Below are positions 37,337 through 46,115 of a DNA stretch of 46,115 nt, in pieces (positions within the stretch are counted from its first letter, which is position 1; every line of letters begins with the position of its first letter). Source of the stretch: Methylobacterium sp. (GTDB lineage: Bacteria > Pseudomonadota > Alphaproteobacteria > Rhizobiales > Beijerinckiaceae); the NCBI GenBank assembly GCA_013823325.1, contig PNLY01000038.1:1-46115 (forward strand). Reading direction: 5' to 3'. The notes under the pieces were generated by a model. The model saw only the letters and a program-made list of their open reading frames with translations, did not search any database and was not told the DNA's origin. A program made the position numbers and the translations under genes.

Positions 37337-37606
37337 ATGATCACCGTCGGCGCCTTCGAAGCTAAGACCAAGCTATCCGAGCTGCTCGACCGCGTGGAGC
37401 GCGGCGAGGAGGTCGTGATTACGCGCCATGGCAAGGCGGTGGCACGGCTGGCGGCTTTCGATGCCAAGCCGGACAAGGACAAGGCGGCCTTCATCCGCTC
37501 AATCCTGGAACGCCGCGAAGCCATCGCCGAGCGGCTGCGCGCTGATGGCCAGGCTCCGATCACGCAAGCCGAGATCCAGTCCTGGATTGCGGAAGGCCGG
37601 CGCTGA
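37337..37606 (+). CDS. Phd/YefM-type antitoxin
   Basis: This 89-residue antitoxin has the Phd/YefM DNA-binding fold at its N-terminus (MITVGAFEAKTKLSELLDRV, then ERGEEVVITRHGKAVARLAA). Its C-terminal tail (about 60-89) is charged and should bind the toxin. The stop overlaps the toxin start (TGATG, 37604-37608), so the pair is translationally coupled. A perfect inverted repeat directly upstream is the likely autoregulatory operator. The pairing of a Phd-type antitoxin with a PIN toxin is common. Confidence 0.94.
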   Translation: MITVGAFEAKTKLSELLDRVERGEEVVITRHGKAVARLAAFDAKPDKDKAAFIRSILERREAIAERLRADGQAPITQAEIQSWIAEGRR

Positions 37607-38007
37607 TGGCTAGCGTGATCGACGCGAGCTTCACATTGGCGATATTCCTACCGGACGAGGCTAGTCCGGACGCCGCGACGATCGAGGAGGTCGCGCGCGG
37701 CGTCGCCGTGCCGCGGCACTGGTTCGCCGAAGTGGCCAGTGGCTATGTCCAGGCCTCGCGGCGTGGCCGCATCGGAACCGCAATGGTAGCGGAACTCCTC
37801 AAGGCACTGGAAGGACTCTCTGTCGAACCCGATGAGGCCGACGCTCTGATCGCTCAACGGCAGAGCGCTGTTCTCGCCTTGCAATATGGACTGACGGTCT
37901 ATGATGCAGCCTATCTCGAATTGGCGCTCCGCCTGCGCCGGCCGCTCGCCACCTTCGACACCCAACTGCGCGCTGCCGCCTTGGCAGCCGGCGTCGTGCT
38001 TCTGTAA
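37606..38007 (+). CDS. vapC: VapC-type PIN-domain toxin ribonuclease
   Basis: This 133-residue PIN-domain protein is a metal-dependent RNase, inhibited by the antitoxin encoded just before it. The acidic residues are in place: Asp in SVIDASFTLA, Glu in HWFAEVASGYV, Asp in YDAAYLELALR and Asp in LATFDTQL. The toxin therefore looks active. ATG 37606 overlaps the antitoxin stop. The target RNA cannot be read from sequence. Confidence 0.93.
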   Translation: MASVIDASFTLAIFLPDEASPDAATIEEVARGVAVPRHWFAEVASGYVQASRRGRIGTAMVAELLKALEGLSVEPDEADALIAQRQSAVLALQYGLTVYDAAYLELALRLRRPLATFDTQLRAAALAAGVVLL

Positions 38008-38016
38008 GCCACAACG

Positions 38017-38577
38017 ATGAAAACCTCCGACACCGACATCCTCATCGTTCCCGGCTGGTCGGGCTCCGGCCCCGACCATTGGCAGAGCCGCTGGGAGGCC
38101 AAGCTCCCCACGGCCCGCCGCGTCGAGCAGGAGGATTGGTACAAGCCGACCCGCGACGGCTGGGCGAACCGCATCGTCGCCGCCGTGCGCGCCGCGACCA
38201 AGCCGGTCGTCATAGTCGCCCATTCGGCCGGCTGCAGCGCCGTCGCGCATGCGGCCGAGCATCTTAAGCCCCACGAGGTCACCGGCGCCTTCCTGGTCGC
38301 GCCAGCTTCCGAGCGCGCCAAACGGGCCATCCCCGGCATGGCCGACGATTTCGCCGCGATCCCGCAAAAAACCCTGCCCTTCCGCTCGGTGCTGATCGCC
38401 AGCGCGACCGACCCCTATTGCACGACGGACGAGGCGAAAGCGCTGGCGCATGCCTGGGGCTCGGAATTCGTCGATGCCGGCGACAGCGGCCATCTCAACA
38501 CCGAATCCGGTCACGGCCCCTGGCCGGACGGGCTGCTGCGCTTCGCCGGCTTCATGAAGAGCCTGACGGCAGTGTAA
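38017..38577 (+). CDS. RBBP9/YdeN-family serine hydrolase
   Basis: This 186-residue alpha/beta-hydrolase of the RBBP9/YdeN family begins with ILIVPGWSGSGPDHWQSRWE and has the nucleophile elbow VAHSAGCSAV. The catalytic Asp is probably in SATDPYC, and the His in DSGHLNTESGHGPWPDGL. The start is nine bases after the vapC stop, so it could be co-transcribed with the toxin-antitoxin pair. The natural substrate of the family is not known. Confidence 0.92.
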   Translation: MKTSDTDILIVPGWSGSGPDHWQSRWEAKLPTARRVEQEDWYKPTRDGWANRIVAAVRAATKPVVIVAHSAGCSAVAHAAEHLKPHEVTGAFLVAPASERAKRAIPGMADDFAAIPQKTLPFRSVLIASATDPYCTTDEAKALAHAWGSEFVDAGDSGHLNTESGHGPWPDGLLRFAGFMKSLTAV

Positions 38578-38608
38578 GCAGCGCAGGAGCACAGGCTCCC
38601 ACAGCCCA

Positions 38609-40249
38609 TTATTGACCGATGCGGCGTAGCTCGGCCCGGGCAGCACCCCATTCATAGAACGTCTTCGGGCAGATTTGCCACGCGTGGCTCAGGAGCGGTT
38701 CAGCGTCCTTCGTCGCCCCCTGCATGAGGCGCGCCTCGGCAATATAGAAGCTCGCCTCGCAATCCTGCTCATTGTATTTGACCTGATCCTGGTTCTTGGC
38801 AGCTTCGCGGAGTTGCTCGGCGTCAATCTCACCACGGTAATATCGAATGATCGGCGCGGGCCATTCCTGCATATCGACCTTTGCACCAGATGCTGTGATG
38901 CGCTCGCCCTGGCCTGCCCGCATGGACGCGATATGCAGGAAAAGCACGGCATAGGCATCGTTCGGATTCAGTTCCACGGCACGTTCGAGGCCTCGAACGG
39001 CTTCGTCTGCGCGGCCGTCGAGGAATGCATACCAACCGCGGCTGCGAGTGGCGCCGAAGTTCTTGGGATTGAGGAGCAGAGCTTCGTCAAGCTTTTGCAG
39101 CGCCTCTGGGTGGCGCCCCATGTCGGATAGCGCGCCCGCCATGCTTTGGAGTATCTCCGCATTGACCAGTTGCGATCGCAATTGGGCTTGCAGATCATCC
39201 AACGCAGCCTCCGGACGGCCGAGCATACGCGCTGTCGCGGCACGCGCACCGAAAATTTCGGACCGAGTCGGCGCATTGATTGCGATGGCGCGGGTGAAGA
39301 GATCATTCGCAGCGTCCCAATCCCGAGCCTTGAATCGAGCCTGACCGACCAGGAACAAGGCATTCTGCTCGACTTTCGGGCCTTCGGTAGACACCAGATC
39401 CGTCTGCGTCCTCTTGACCAGCGCCAATGACTTCTCGCGTTCCGCCTTGTCGTCATTGAGCGCCAGTGCCCGGGCGACATGGCTGCGAGGATCGCGAGGA
39501 TAACGCCGTACCAGTTCGGTGGATTGCGCTATCCACTCAGCATCTGTCTTGGGCAAGCGTTCTTCCGGTATCAGAAATCTCGCCAGGGACACGTCGCCAA
39601 AGCCCGCCCGGGGAATCGACAGGAACGTCAGCGCGGGCAGAAGGAATGCACTGGCGAGAGCGGTCCGACGCCAGCGCGGACGCTCCGTTTCGCGGTCCCA
39701 GCTCCACCAGACGAGCAAACCAAGCGCGCCACCGCTCAGCGCACCGGCGATATGCGTGGCATGATCGACGCGGATGGGGCCGAACCCGGTACTCGAAAAA
39801 GCGGCGCCGAAAAGCGCTGCGAGGCAAAAGCCCCTCAGCCATCTGTTTCGGGTGGTGTCCGGCCTCCTGAAGCTGAGTACCAAGCCCGCAGCGACGAGAG
39901 CCAGCACGGCTCCGGACGCGCCAATACCCAGAAGGGCGGGCGGATTGAAGCTGACCGAAGCGAGGGAGCCGGACAATCCTCCCAGCAGGAAGATCGCGAG
40001 CAGCCAGCCAATACCGAGCACGGCTTCAAGAAACCAGCCGGCAATCACGAGCAGTACGACATTGGCAAACAGGTGGGCTGTGCTGCCATGCAAGAATATG
40101 GAACAGACCAGCCGGTACCACTGCCCCGCTTGAAAGACCAACTCACTCGACATCGCGCCGAACAGCACCAGAGTCGGCGCGGTCACGGCCATGACACGCG
40201 CCCCCTCGATCGACATGGCGAGTTCGCCCAAGAAGACGAGGACGAGCAT
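38609..40249 (-). CDS. Rhomboid-family intramembrane protease with C-terminal TPR-like region
   Basis: The 546-residue protein has an N-terminal rhomboid domain (about residues 1-210). It contains FLHGSTAHLFANVVLLVIAG, the catalytic serine in LGIGASGAVLALVAAG, and the catalytic His in VDHATHIAGALSGGALGLL, so it looks active. The remaining residues form tandem helical repeats (for example ALQKLDEALLLNPKNFGATR and AVRGLERAVELNPNDAYAVL), a TPR-like solenoid. The start is placed at ATG 40249, six bases beyond the RDD stop; the frame is open far upstream but that stretch is the shadow of the RDD gene. It is coupled to the RDD protein gene. Confidence 0.9.
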   Translation of the reverse strand: MLVLVFLGELAMSIEGARVMAVTAPTLVLFGAMSSELVFQAGQWYRLVCSIFLHGSTAHLFANVVLLVIAGWFLEAVLGIGWLLAIFLLGGLSGSLASVSFNPPALLGIGASGAVLALVAAGLVLSFRRPDTTRNRWLRGFCLAALFGAAFSSTGFGPIRVDHATHIAGALSGGALGLLVWWSWDRETERPRWRRTALASAFLLPALTFLSIPRAGFGDVSLARFLIPEERLPKTDAEWIAQSTELVRRYPRDPRSHVARALALNDDKAEREKSLALVKRTQTDLVSTEGPKVEQNALFLVGQARFKARDWDAANDLFTRAIAINAPTRSEIFGARAATARMLGRPEAALDDLQAQLRSQLVNAEILQSMAGALSDMGRHPEALQKLDEALLLNPKNFGATRSRGWYAFLDGRADEAVRGLERAVELNPNDAYAVLFLHIASMRAGQGERITASGAKVDMQEWPAPIIRYYRGEIDAEQLREAAKNQDQVKYNEQDCEASFYIAEARLMQGATKDAEPLLSHAWQICPKTFYEWGAARAELRRIGQ

Positions 40250-40254
40250 TAGAG

Positions 40255-41100
40255 CTAGCGCCAAGGCACCCAAGGCACGGGAGAAAGCAGGCCGTTGCTG
40301 GTTCCCGCCTGCTTTGACTCCGGCGCAGGCAACTGCGGGAACTGTGCAGCCGCGTCGATCTCTTCGCGGATATAGACGACGCTCATTCCCGCTGCCTCGT
40401 CGTAGAAGGCGTCCCGGCCGCTTGCGATTGCCGTCAGGGCGACGATCACCGCCGTGGCTTCGGGCAATCTGGAGACAAGCAACAGAGTAGGCGGCAGATC
40501 GCTCGGCAGCGTCAGCCCTGCCCACAAGGCCGCGAAAATCCCAATGCTGGCCACCAGCAGGACGGTGCTGGGCAGCGCGAACAAGAAGTAGCGGCGGCGA
40601 AGCGCTGGACGCGCATCGACGCCTAGGCGCGGCAGAACGTAAAGGAGGGTCGCCTGACGCCCAGGGCTTTGCCATCCCCGCGCCTCCACCAGCCAGCGCA
40701 TCAAGGCAAGCAGCGGCCATTGCAGCAGCGCCAGGTCGAATGTGAGCGCCACTTGGTTCTGGCTGTCGAGCGAATAGCTGATCGATGTCGTGACGTTCGA
40801 GCCGGCCTCCTGCCGGGACATGGTGTAGAAGCGAGCAACGGGCAGCCCGAAGAGGCTCCTGGTGCAGACCTTCTCCACAGTCGGATCAAAGCCGGGCCGC
40901 ACCTCTACCTCTTGCGGGCGTTCTTTGGCCGGCTCGCACGAAATGATCACGGCAGTGCTGTCGACCAGCATGCCGTTGGACAATGGGAACAAGACGCTCG
41001 CCAGGAGCTGGGTCGCAACCATCACGACGATCAGGTCGATCAGGAAGGCAATGCTACGACGGATCAATCCGCCTGTTGTCCAAGTCGGTGGTCCGTCCAT
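40255..41100 (-). CDS. RDD-family membrane protein
   Basis: This 281-residue membrane protein begins MDGPPTWTTGGLIRRSIAFL followed by IDLIVVMVATQLLASVLFPL, the RDD-type pattern (Arg-Asp-Asp equivalents in RRSIAFLIDLIV). There are four hydrophobic segments and a long extracytoplasmic loop between the first two, with Cys residues at CEPAKERPQ and CTRSLF. ATG 41100 is preferred because AAGGG lies about six bases before it; ATG 41121 has a Shine-Dalgarno sequence touching it. The rhomboid-TPR gene follows immediately, so the two probably act together. Function is unknown. Confidence 0.85.
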   Translation of the reverse strand: MDGPPTWTTGGLIRRSIAFLIDLIVVMVATQLLASVLFPLSNGMLVDSTAVIISCEPAKERPQEVEVRPGFDPTVEKVCTRSLFGLPVARFYTMSRQEAGSNVTTSISYSLDSQNQVALTFDLALLQWPLLALMRWLVEARGWQSPGRQATLLYVLPRLGVDARPALRRRYFLFALPSTVLLVASIGIFAALWAGLTLPSDLPPTLLLVSRLPEATAVIVALTAIASGRDAFYDEAAGMSVVYIREEIDAAAQFPQLPAPESKQAGTSNGLLSPVPWVPWR

Positions 41101-41227
41101 CCCCAGCCCTTGGCCGCCCATCCTCCGTCAATTCAGCAAAACCAATTGCAGGATGCAAGACCTTACGGCGCTTCAACCTATACTGACCGCGAGATGGCCC
41201 TCGCAGACGGAACGTCGATATTGCGCA

Positions 41228-41875
41228 TCAGCCCGCCGCCGTGGTGAAGACCGCGCGCTGAGCCTCGAAAGCACGCTGGTATGCCGGCCGCGCCTCGGCG
41301 CGGGCGATGTAGGCCGCGAGGTTCGAATACGCGTTCAGGATGCCCGAGCTCTGCAGCCGGCGCAGCACCGTCACCATCAAGAGGTCGCCGGCACTGAATG
41401 CGCCGTCGAGCCAGTCGGCCTCGCCGAGATGGTGGGAGAGGTTTTCCAGCCGCTTGCGGATGGTTTCATCGAGAGCATTCAGGCGCTCCTCGTACCAGGG
41501 CCTGTCACGCTCGAGGATCGTGAGCAGGCTGCGGTCGAAGATCGGTGGCTCCAGCGTGTTGAGCGCCGCGAACATCCACATGATCGCCCGCGCCCGCGCA
41601 TTGGCATCATCAGGCAGCAGACCCGGATGGCGCTCGGCGATATGGAGCACGATCGCTCCCGACTCGAACAGGCTGAGATCGCCGTCCTCATAGGTCGGGA
41701 TCTGCCCGAACGGCTGCAGCGCCAGATGCGCGGGCTCCTTCATCGCCTCGAACGACAGCAGGCGGACCTCATAGGGCTGGCCCACCTCCTCGAACGCCCA
41801 GCGCAGGCGCATGTCACGCGCCAGGCCATTGCCGCGGTCGGGCGAGCGTTCGAAGGCGGTGATGGTGGCGGTCAT
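41228..41875 (-). CDS. Glutathione S-transferase family protein (copy 2)
   Basis: This 215-residue protein has an N-terminal thioredoxin-like fold (MTATITAFERSPDRGNGLAR, then PFGQIPTYEDGDLSLFESGA with the cis-Pro and ES motif) and a helical C-terminal domain with WLDGAFSAGDLLMVTVLRRL. ATG 41875 follows GGGAG. It belongs to the same broad family as the protein at 33935-34612, but the two differ strongly. Substrate unknown. Confidence 0.92.
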   Translation of the reverse strand: MTATITAFERSPDRGNGLARDMRLRWAFEEVGQPYEVRLLSFEAMKEPAHLALQPFGQIPTYEDGDLSLFESGAIVLHIAERHPGLLPDDANARARAIMWMFAALNTLEPPIFDRSLLTILERDRPWYEERLNALDETIRKRLENLSHHLGEADWLDGAFSAGDLLMVTVLRRLQSSGILNAYSNLAAYIARAEARPAYQRAFEAQRAVFTTAAG

Positions 41876-41989
41876 CGGCAGGCTCCCTTGGATGATCTGA
41901 CCAAAGGACGGACAGCGCCCGCAAGCTCCGACAGCCTGCCCCACATTTTTCGGCCACGGAATGCCGATGCAGGTTGGTCCGGTCCAATG

Positions 41990-42020
41990 AAAAACCCGCC
42001 CCGGATCGCTCCGGAGCGGG
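41990..42020 (-). terminator. Rho-independent terminator of the liv operon
   Basis: CCCGCCCCGGA (41995-42005) and TCCGGAGCGGG (42010-42020) form an 11-bp stem with one mismatch and a TCGC loop. On the minus strand the stem is followed by five T (41990-41994). It lies 33 bases past the livK stop, so it should end transcription of the branched-chain amino acid operon. Confidence 0.88.
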
Positions 42021-42052
42021 CTCGTCTCACGCCGTGAGGCGCTCAGAGGCGA

Positions 42053-43168
42053 TCAGTTCTCGACATAGCCGATCTTGCCGTCGGCACCCTTCTTCCAGGT
42101 GTAGACGGTGTAGTCGGGACGGGTGATGTCGCCCTTCTTGTCGAAGCCGATCTTGCCGATGACCGTGTCGACCGGCTGGCCGCCATGCAGCGCCGCAGCG
42201 ATCTTCTTCGGGTCGACCGAGTTCGCGCGCTTGGCGCCTTCGGCCATGATCTGGACAGCGGCGTAGCTGTACAGCGTGTAGGCTTCCGGCTTGAACTTGC
42301 GAGCCTCGAACTTCTTCAGGACCGCAGCCGCCTCAGGGCGCTTCTGCGGGTCCGGCGGGAAGGTCATCAGCGTGCCTTCGACGCCCGGGCCGCCGATCGT
42401 GGCGAACTCGTCGGTGGTGATGCCGTCGCCGGAAATCAGCACGGTCTTCAGGCCCTGGTCGCGCATCTGGCGCACGATCAGGCCGCCCTCGGTGTGCAGG
42501 CCACCCCAGTAGAGGTAGTCGGCACCCGTCGACTTCAGCTTCGAGATCAGCGCCGAGAAGTCCTTCTCGCCGGCGTTGACGCCTTCATAGAGCACGTCCT
42601 TGATGCCGGCCTTGGTCAGGCCCTTGCGGGTCTCGTCGGCGAGGCCCTGGCCATAGGTCGTCTTGTCGTGGACGATGGCGATCTTCTTGTCCTTGAGATT
42701 CTTGGCGATGTACTCGGCCGCCACCGAACCCTGCTGATCGTCGCGCCCGCAGGTGCGGAACACGTTCCACAGGCCGCGCTCGGTGATCTTCGGGTTGGTC
42801 GCCGACGGGCTGATCATCAGGATGCCGTTCTCGGCATAGACTTCCGACGCCGGCATGGTGACGCCGGAGTTGAAGTGGCCGAGCACCAGCTTGACGCCGT
42901 CGCCGACGAACTTGTTGGCGACCGAGACGCCCTGCTTTGGATCCGAGACGTCGTCGCCGACCACGACCTGGATCTTCTGGCCAAGGATGCCGCCCGCCGC
43001 GTTGATGTCTTCGGCAGCCTGTTCCGCCCCGTTCTTCAGCTGCGCGCCGAACGCCGCATTCGGACCCGTGATCGGGCCGCCGACGCCGAGCTTGATCTGT
43101 GCGTTCGCCACGCCCGAAAGGGCAAGGACCGCGCCAAGGGCAATTCCGCCCAAGAGCAGCTTCTTCAT
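42053..43168 (-). CDS. livK: Branched-chain amino acid ABC transporter substrate-binding protein
   Basis: This 371-residue periplasmic protein has a signal peptide, probably cleaved after VANA (residue 23). The mature sequence starts QIKLGVGGPITGPNAAFGAQ, the Leu/Ile/Val-binding fold. ATG 43168 follows AGGGGAG. Conserved parts include GHFNSGVTMPASEVYAENGI and GDDVSDPKQGVSVANKFV. It is the last gene of the operon, 148 bases past the DUF6867 gene, and may also have its own promoter there. Ligand preference (branched-chain or another amino acid or amide) is not certain. Confidence 0.94.
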   Translation of the reverse strand: MKKLLLGGIALGAVLALSGVANAQIKLGVGGPITGPNAAFGAQLKNGAEQAAEDINAAGGILGQKIQVVVGDDVSDPKQGVSVANKFVGDGVKLVLGHFNSGVTMPASEVYAENGILMISPSATNPKITERGLWNVFRTCGRDDQQGSVAAEYIAKNLKDKKIAIVHDKTTYGQGLADETRKGLTKAGIKDVLYEGVNAGEKDFSALISKLKSTGADYLYWGGLHTEGGLIVRQMRDQGLKTVLISGDGITTDEFATIGGPGVEGTLMTFPPDPQKRPEAAAVLKKFEARKFKPEAYTLYSYAAVQIMAEGAKRANSVDPKKIAAALHGGQPVDTVIGKIGFDKKGDITRPDYTVYTWKKGADGKIGYVEN

Positions 43169-43315
43169 GCGTTGTGACTCCCCTGTGAGTATATTACGGG
43201 TCGGCCTGGCCGCCCCGTCTCGGCGCGTGGTGCCACCGGAATACGCAGTCTTGCGCTTTTTCGCAGTGCTGTCACGCGGCAAGCCCGGTGAACTTTGGTG
43301 GTGTTTTCGGCGGCT

Positions 43316-43672
43316 TCAGGCGCTCGCGCGCGCCTTCCAGCTGAAGGGTCCGGTGCGCTCGTAGAGCCAGCGATATTGCGTCGTCATCTGCCGCGCCCGG
43401 TTGTAGCGCCAGCCCGCGAGGGCGAAGGCGAAGAGCACCAGCGTGTCGACGATGTAGTAATGCAGCGTCAGCAGCGTCGCCTCGAACAGGGCGAAGTGGA
43501 TGAAGCGGATCACCAGCCCGAGGATCAGCGTGTAGAAGATGAGCTGCAGCGGCGGGCGCCAGGTGATCGCCACCGCCCGCCCGGCCATCCAGGCGGCCCA
43601 GCCGCCCATCACCACCGTCACCAGCAGGAACAGCCAGATGGTCGGCTCTTCATAGAGGATGCCCTGCATCAT
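43316..43672 (-). CDS. DUF6867-family membrane protein of the liv operon
   Basis: This 118-residue protein has three hydrophobic stretches (about 12-32, 44-58 and 68-88) and ends in a basic, aromatic tail (RQMTTQYRWLYERTGPFSWK). It matches the DUF6867 family, found beside branched-chain amino acid transporters in Hyphomicrobiales. Function is unknown. It starts 27 bases after livF and lies between livF and livK, so it is co-expressed with them and may assist or regulate the transporter (inference). Confidence 0.85.
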   Translation of the reverse strand: MMQGILYEEPTIWLFLLVTVVMGGWAAWMAGRAVAITWRPPLQLIFYTLILGLVIRFIHFALFEATLLTLHYYIVDTLVLFAFALAGWRYNRARQMTTQYRWLYERTGPFSWKARASA

Positions 43673-43698
43673 CGTGCTCCGTTAAAAGCCCGCGGCGC

Positions 43699-44426
<728 letters not shown>

Positions 44427-44430
<4 letters not shown>

Positions 44431-45277
44431 AGGCCGACCTCCGCTTCCACCTGCTCGACCTCTTCGTCATCGACGCCGAGATAGGCCGCAATCACCTTCG
44501 GATCGGCCTGCACCTCGGCCGGCGTGCCGTCCGCAATCTTGGTGCCGTAGTCGAGCACCACGACATGGTCCGAGATTTCCATCACCACCGACATGTCGTG
44601 TTCGATCAGCAGGAGCGCCGTGCCGTGGTCCTTGCGGATCGACAGCAGGAGGTTGTTGAGGTCTAGGCTTTCGCGCGGATTGAGGCCCGCGGCCGGCTCG
44701 TCGAGGCAGAGCAGCACCGGATCGGTGCACATGGCGCGCGCGATCTCGAGGCGGCGCTGGTCGCCATAGGGCAGATCGGCAGCCGGATCATCGGCGCGAT
44801 GGATCAGGTTGATCTTCTCCAGCCAGAACTTGGCCTTCTCGATCGCCTCCTTCTCGCGCGCCTTGTAGCCGCCGATGCCGAGGACGCCGAGGAAGGTGAA
44901 GCCCGAGGCGATCATCAGCGGGTTGTGCTGCGCGACCAAGAGGTTCTCCAGCACCGTCATGCCGCCGAACAGGCGGATGTTCTGGAAGGTGCGGGCGACC
45001 TTGGCTTTCCAGGCGATGCGGAAGTCCGGCATGCGCTCGAGCAGGTAGCTGTCGCCGCTATCCTGCGTCAGCGTCATCATGCCTTCGGTCGGCTTGTAGA
45101 AGCCGGTGATGCAGTTGAACACCGTGGTCTTGCCGGCGCCGTTGGGGCCGATCAGGGCGGTGATGTCGCCCTTGCGGGCCTCGAAGGAGAGGTCGTTGAC
45201 GGCGGTCAGGCCACCGAAACGCATGGTGACATGCTCGACCTGCAGGAGAGGCTTTTGGAGAAGCGGCGGGGTCGTCA

Positions 45278-45278
<1 letters not shown>
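44427..45278 (-). CDS. livG: Branched-chain amino acid ABC transporter ATPase LivG
   Basis: This 283-residue ATPase starts MTTPPLLQKPLLQVEHVTMR. It has Walker A GPNGAGKTT, signature LPYGDQRRLEIARAM, Walker B LLCLDEPAAGLNPRES and the H-loop LLIEHDMSVV. It has the long insertion typical of LivG between Walker A and the signature. It overlaps livM by four bases (ATGA, 45276-45280) and livF by four bases, forming a tight operon. The C-terminal tail beyond AYLGVDDEEVEQVEAE is acidic. Confidence 0.96.

Positions 45279-46115
<837 letters not shown>

Noticed and set aside
40250..40720. Upstream extension of the rhomboid frame giving a 703-residue protein
   Set aside because: This part overlaps the RDD gene in another frame and is arginine-rich and low in hydrophobicity; a real start is at 40249.

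Overview
This window is GC-rich (roughly two-thirds G+C by eye, not computed) and gene-dense. It looks like a chromosomal segment of a free-living alphaproteobacterium of the order Hyphomicrobiales (Rhizobiales), possibly Bosea-like. The evidence is the mix of families: an Anbu/alpha-E/ATP-grasp operon, usg, ExoD, BcsS, a form II aerobic CO-dehydrogenase-type cluster, a liv operon carrying a DUF6867 gene, and the characteristic palindromic intergenic repeats. The genus is inference.

Region 1 (1-2.5 kb) is accessory DNA. It holds the end of an IS3-family transposase with its terminal inverted repeat, an E. coli-type kdsA, a degraded tRNA-Leu, a remnant of an unidentified ORF, an AlpA/excisionase-like helix-turn-helix gene and the broken 3' end of radC. 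It reads as the worn right edge of an integrated element, with backbone resuming inside or just after radC.

Region 2 (2.5-11.8 kb): a flavodoxin-fold quinone reductase; the four-gene Anbu operon (circularly permuted ATP-grasp, alpha-E, transglutaminase-like, Anbu protease), in which the transglutaminase-like member lacks its catalytic cysteine; then a GGDEF-EAL protein, ExoD, Usg and BcsS, which point to c-di-GMP and exopolysaccharide biology.

Region 3 (11.8-25.3 kb) is a dispersed molybdenum hydroxylase locus on the minus strand. It holds coxS-coxL-coxM structural genes (form II signature AYRGAGR), a MoxR ATPase, an NTF2-fold protein, a CoxE-like VWA protein, XdhC in two separate genes with a LysE-family exporter between them, a molybdopterin-binding/MobA-like fusion, and CoxG. 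Plus-strand genes (TRIC channel, NTF2-fold protein, soluble globin-like chemoreceptor) break it into blocks. Several palindromic repeats lie in the gaps.

Region 4 (25.3-34.6 kb) is catabolic and transport genes: a PcaB/ASL-family lyase, a flavin reductase, a GntR regulator with two matching GATATATCA sites, a cupin, two DadA-like flavin oxidoreductases, two BASS-family transporters, a DUF3574 lipoprotein and a glutathione transferase.

Region 5 (34.6-46.1 kb): rpe, a DUF1428 gene, purB, a Phd/VapC-type toxin-antitoxin pair with a compact promoter-operator, an RBBP9-like hydrolase, an RDD plus rhomboid-TPR membrane pair, a second glutathione transferase, and a branched-chain amino acid ABC transporter operon (livM-livG-livF-DUF6867-livK) ending in a strong terminator. 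livM runs off the window.
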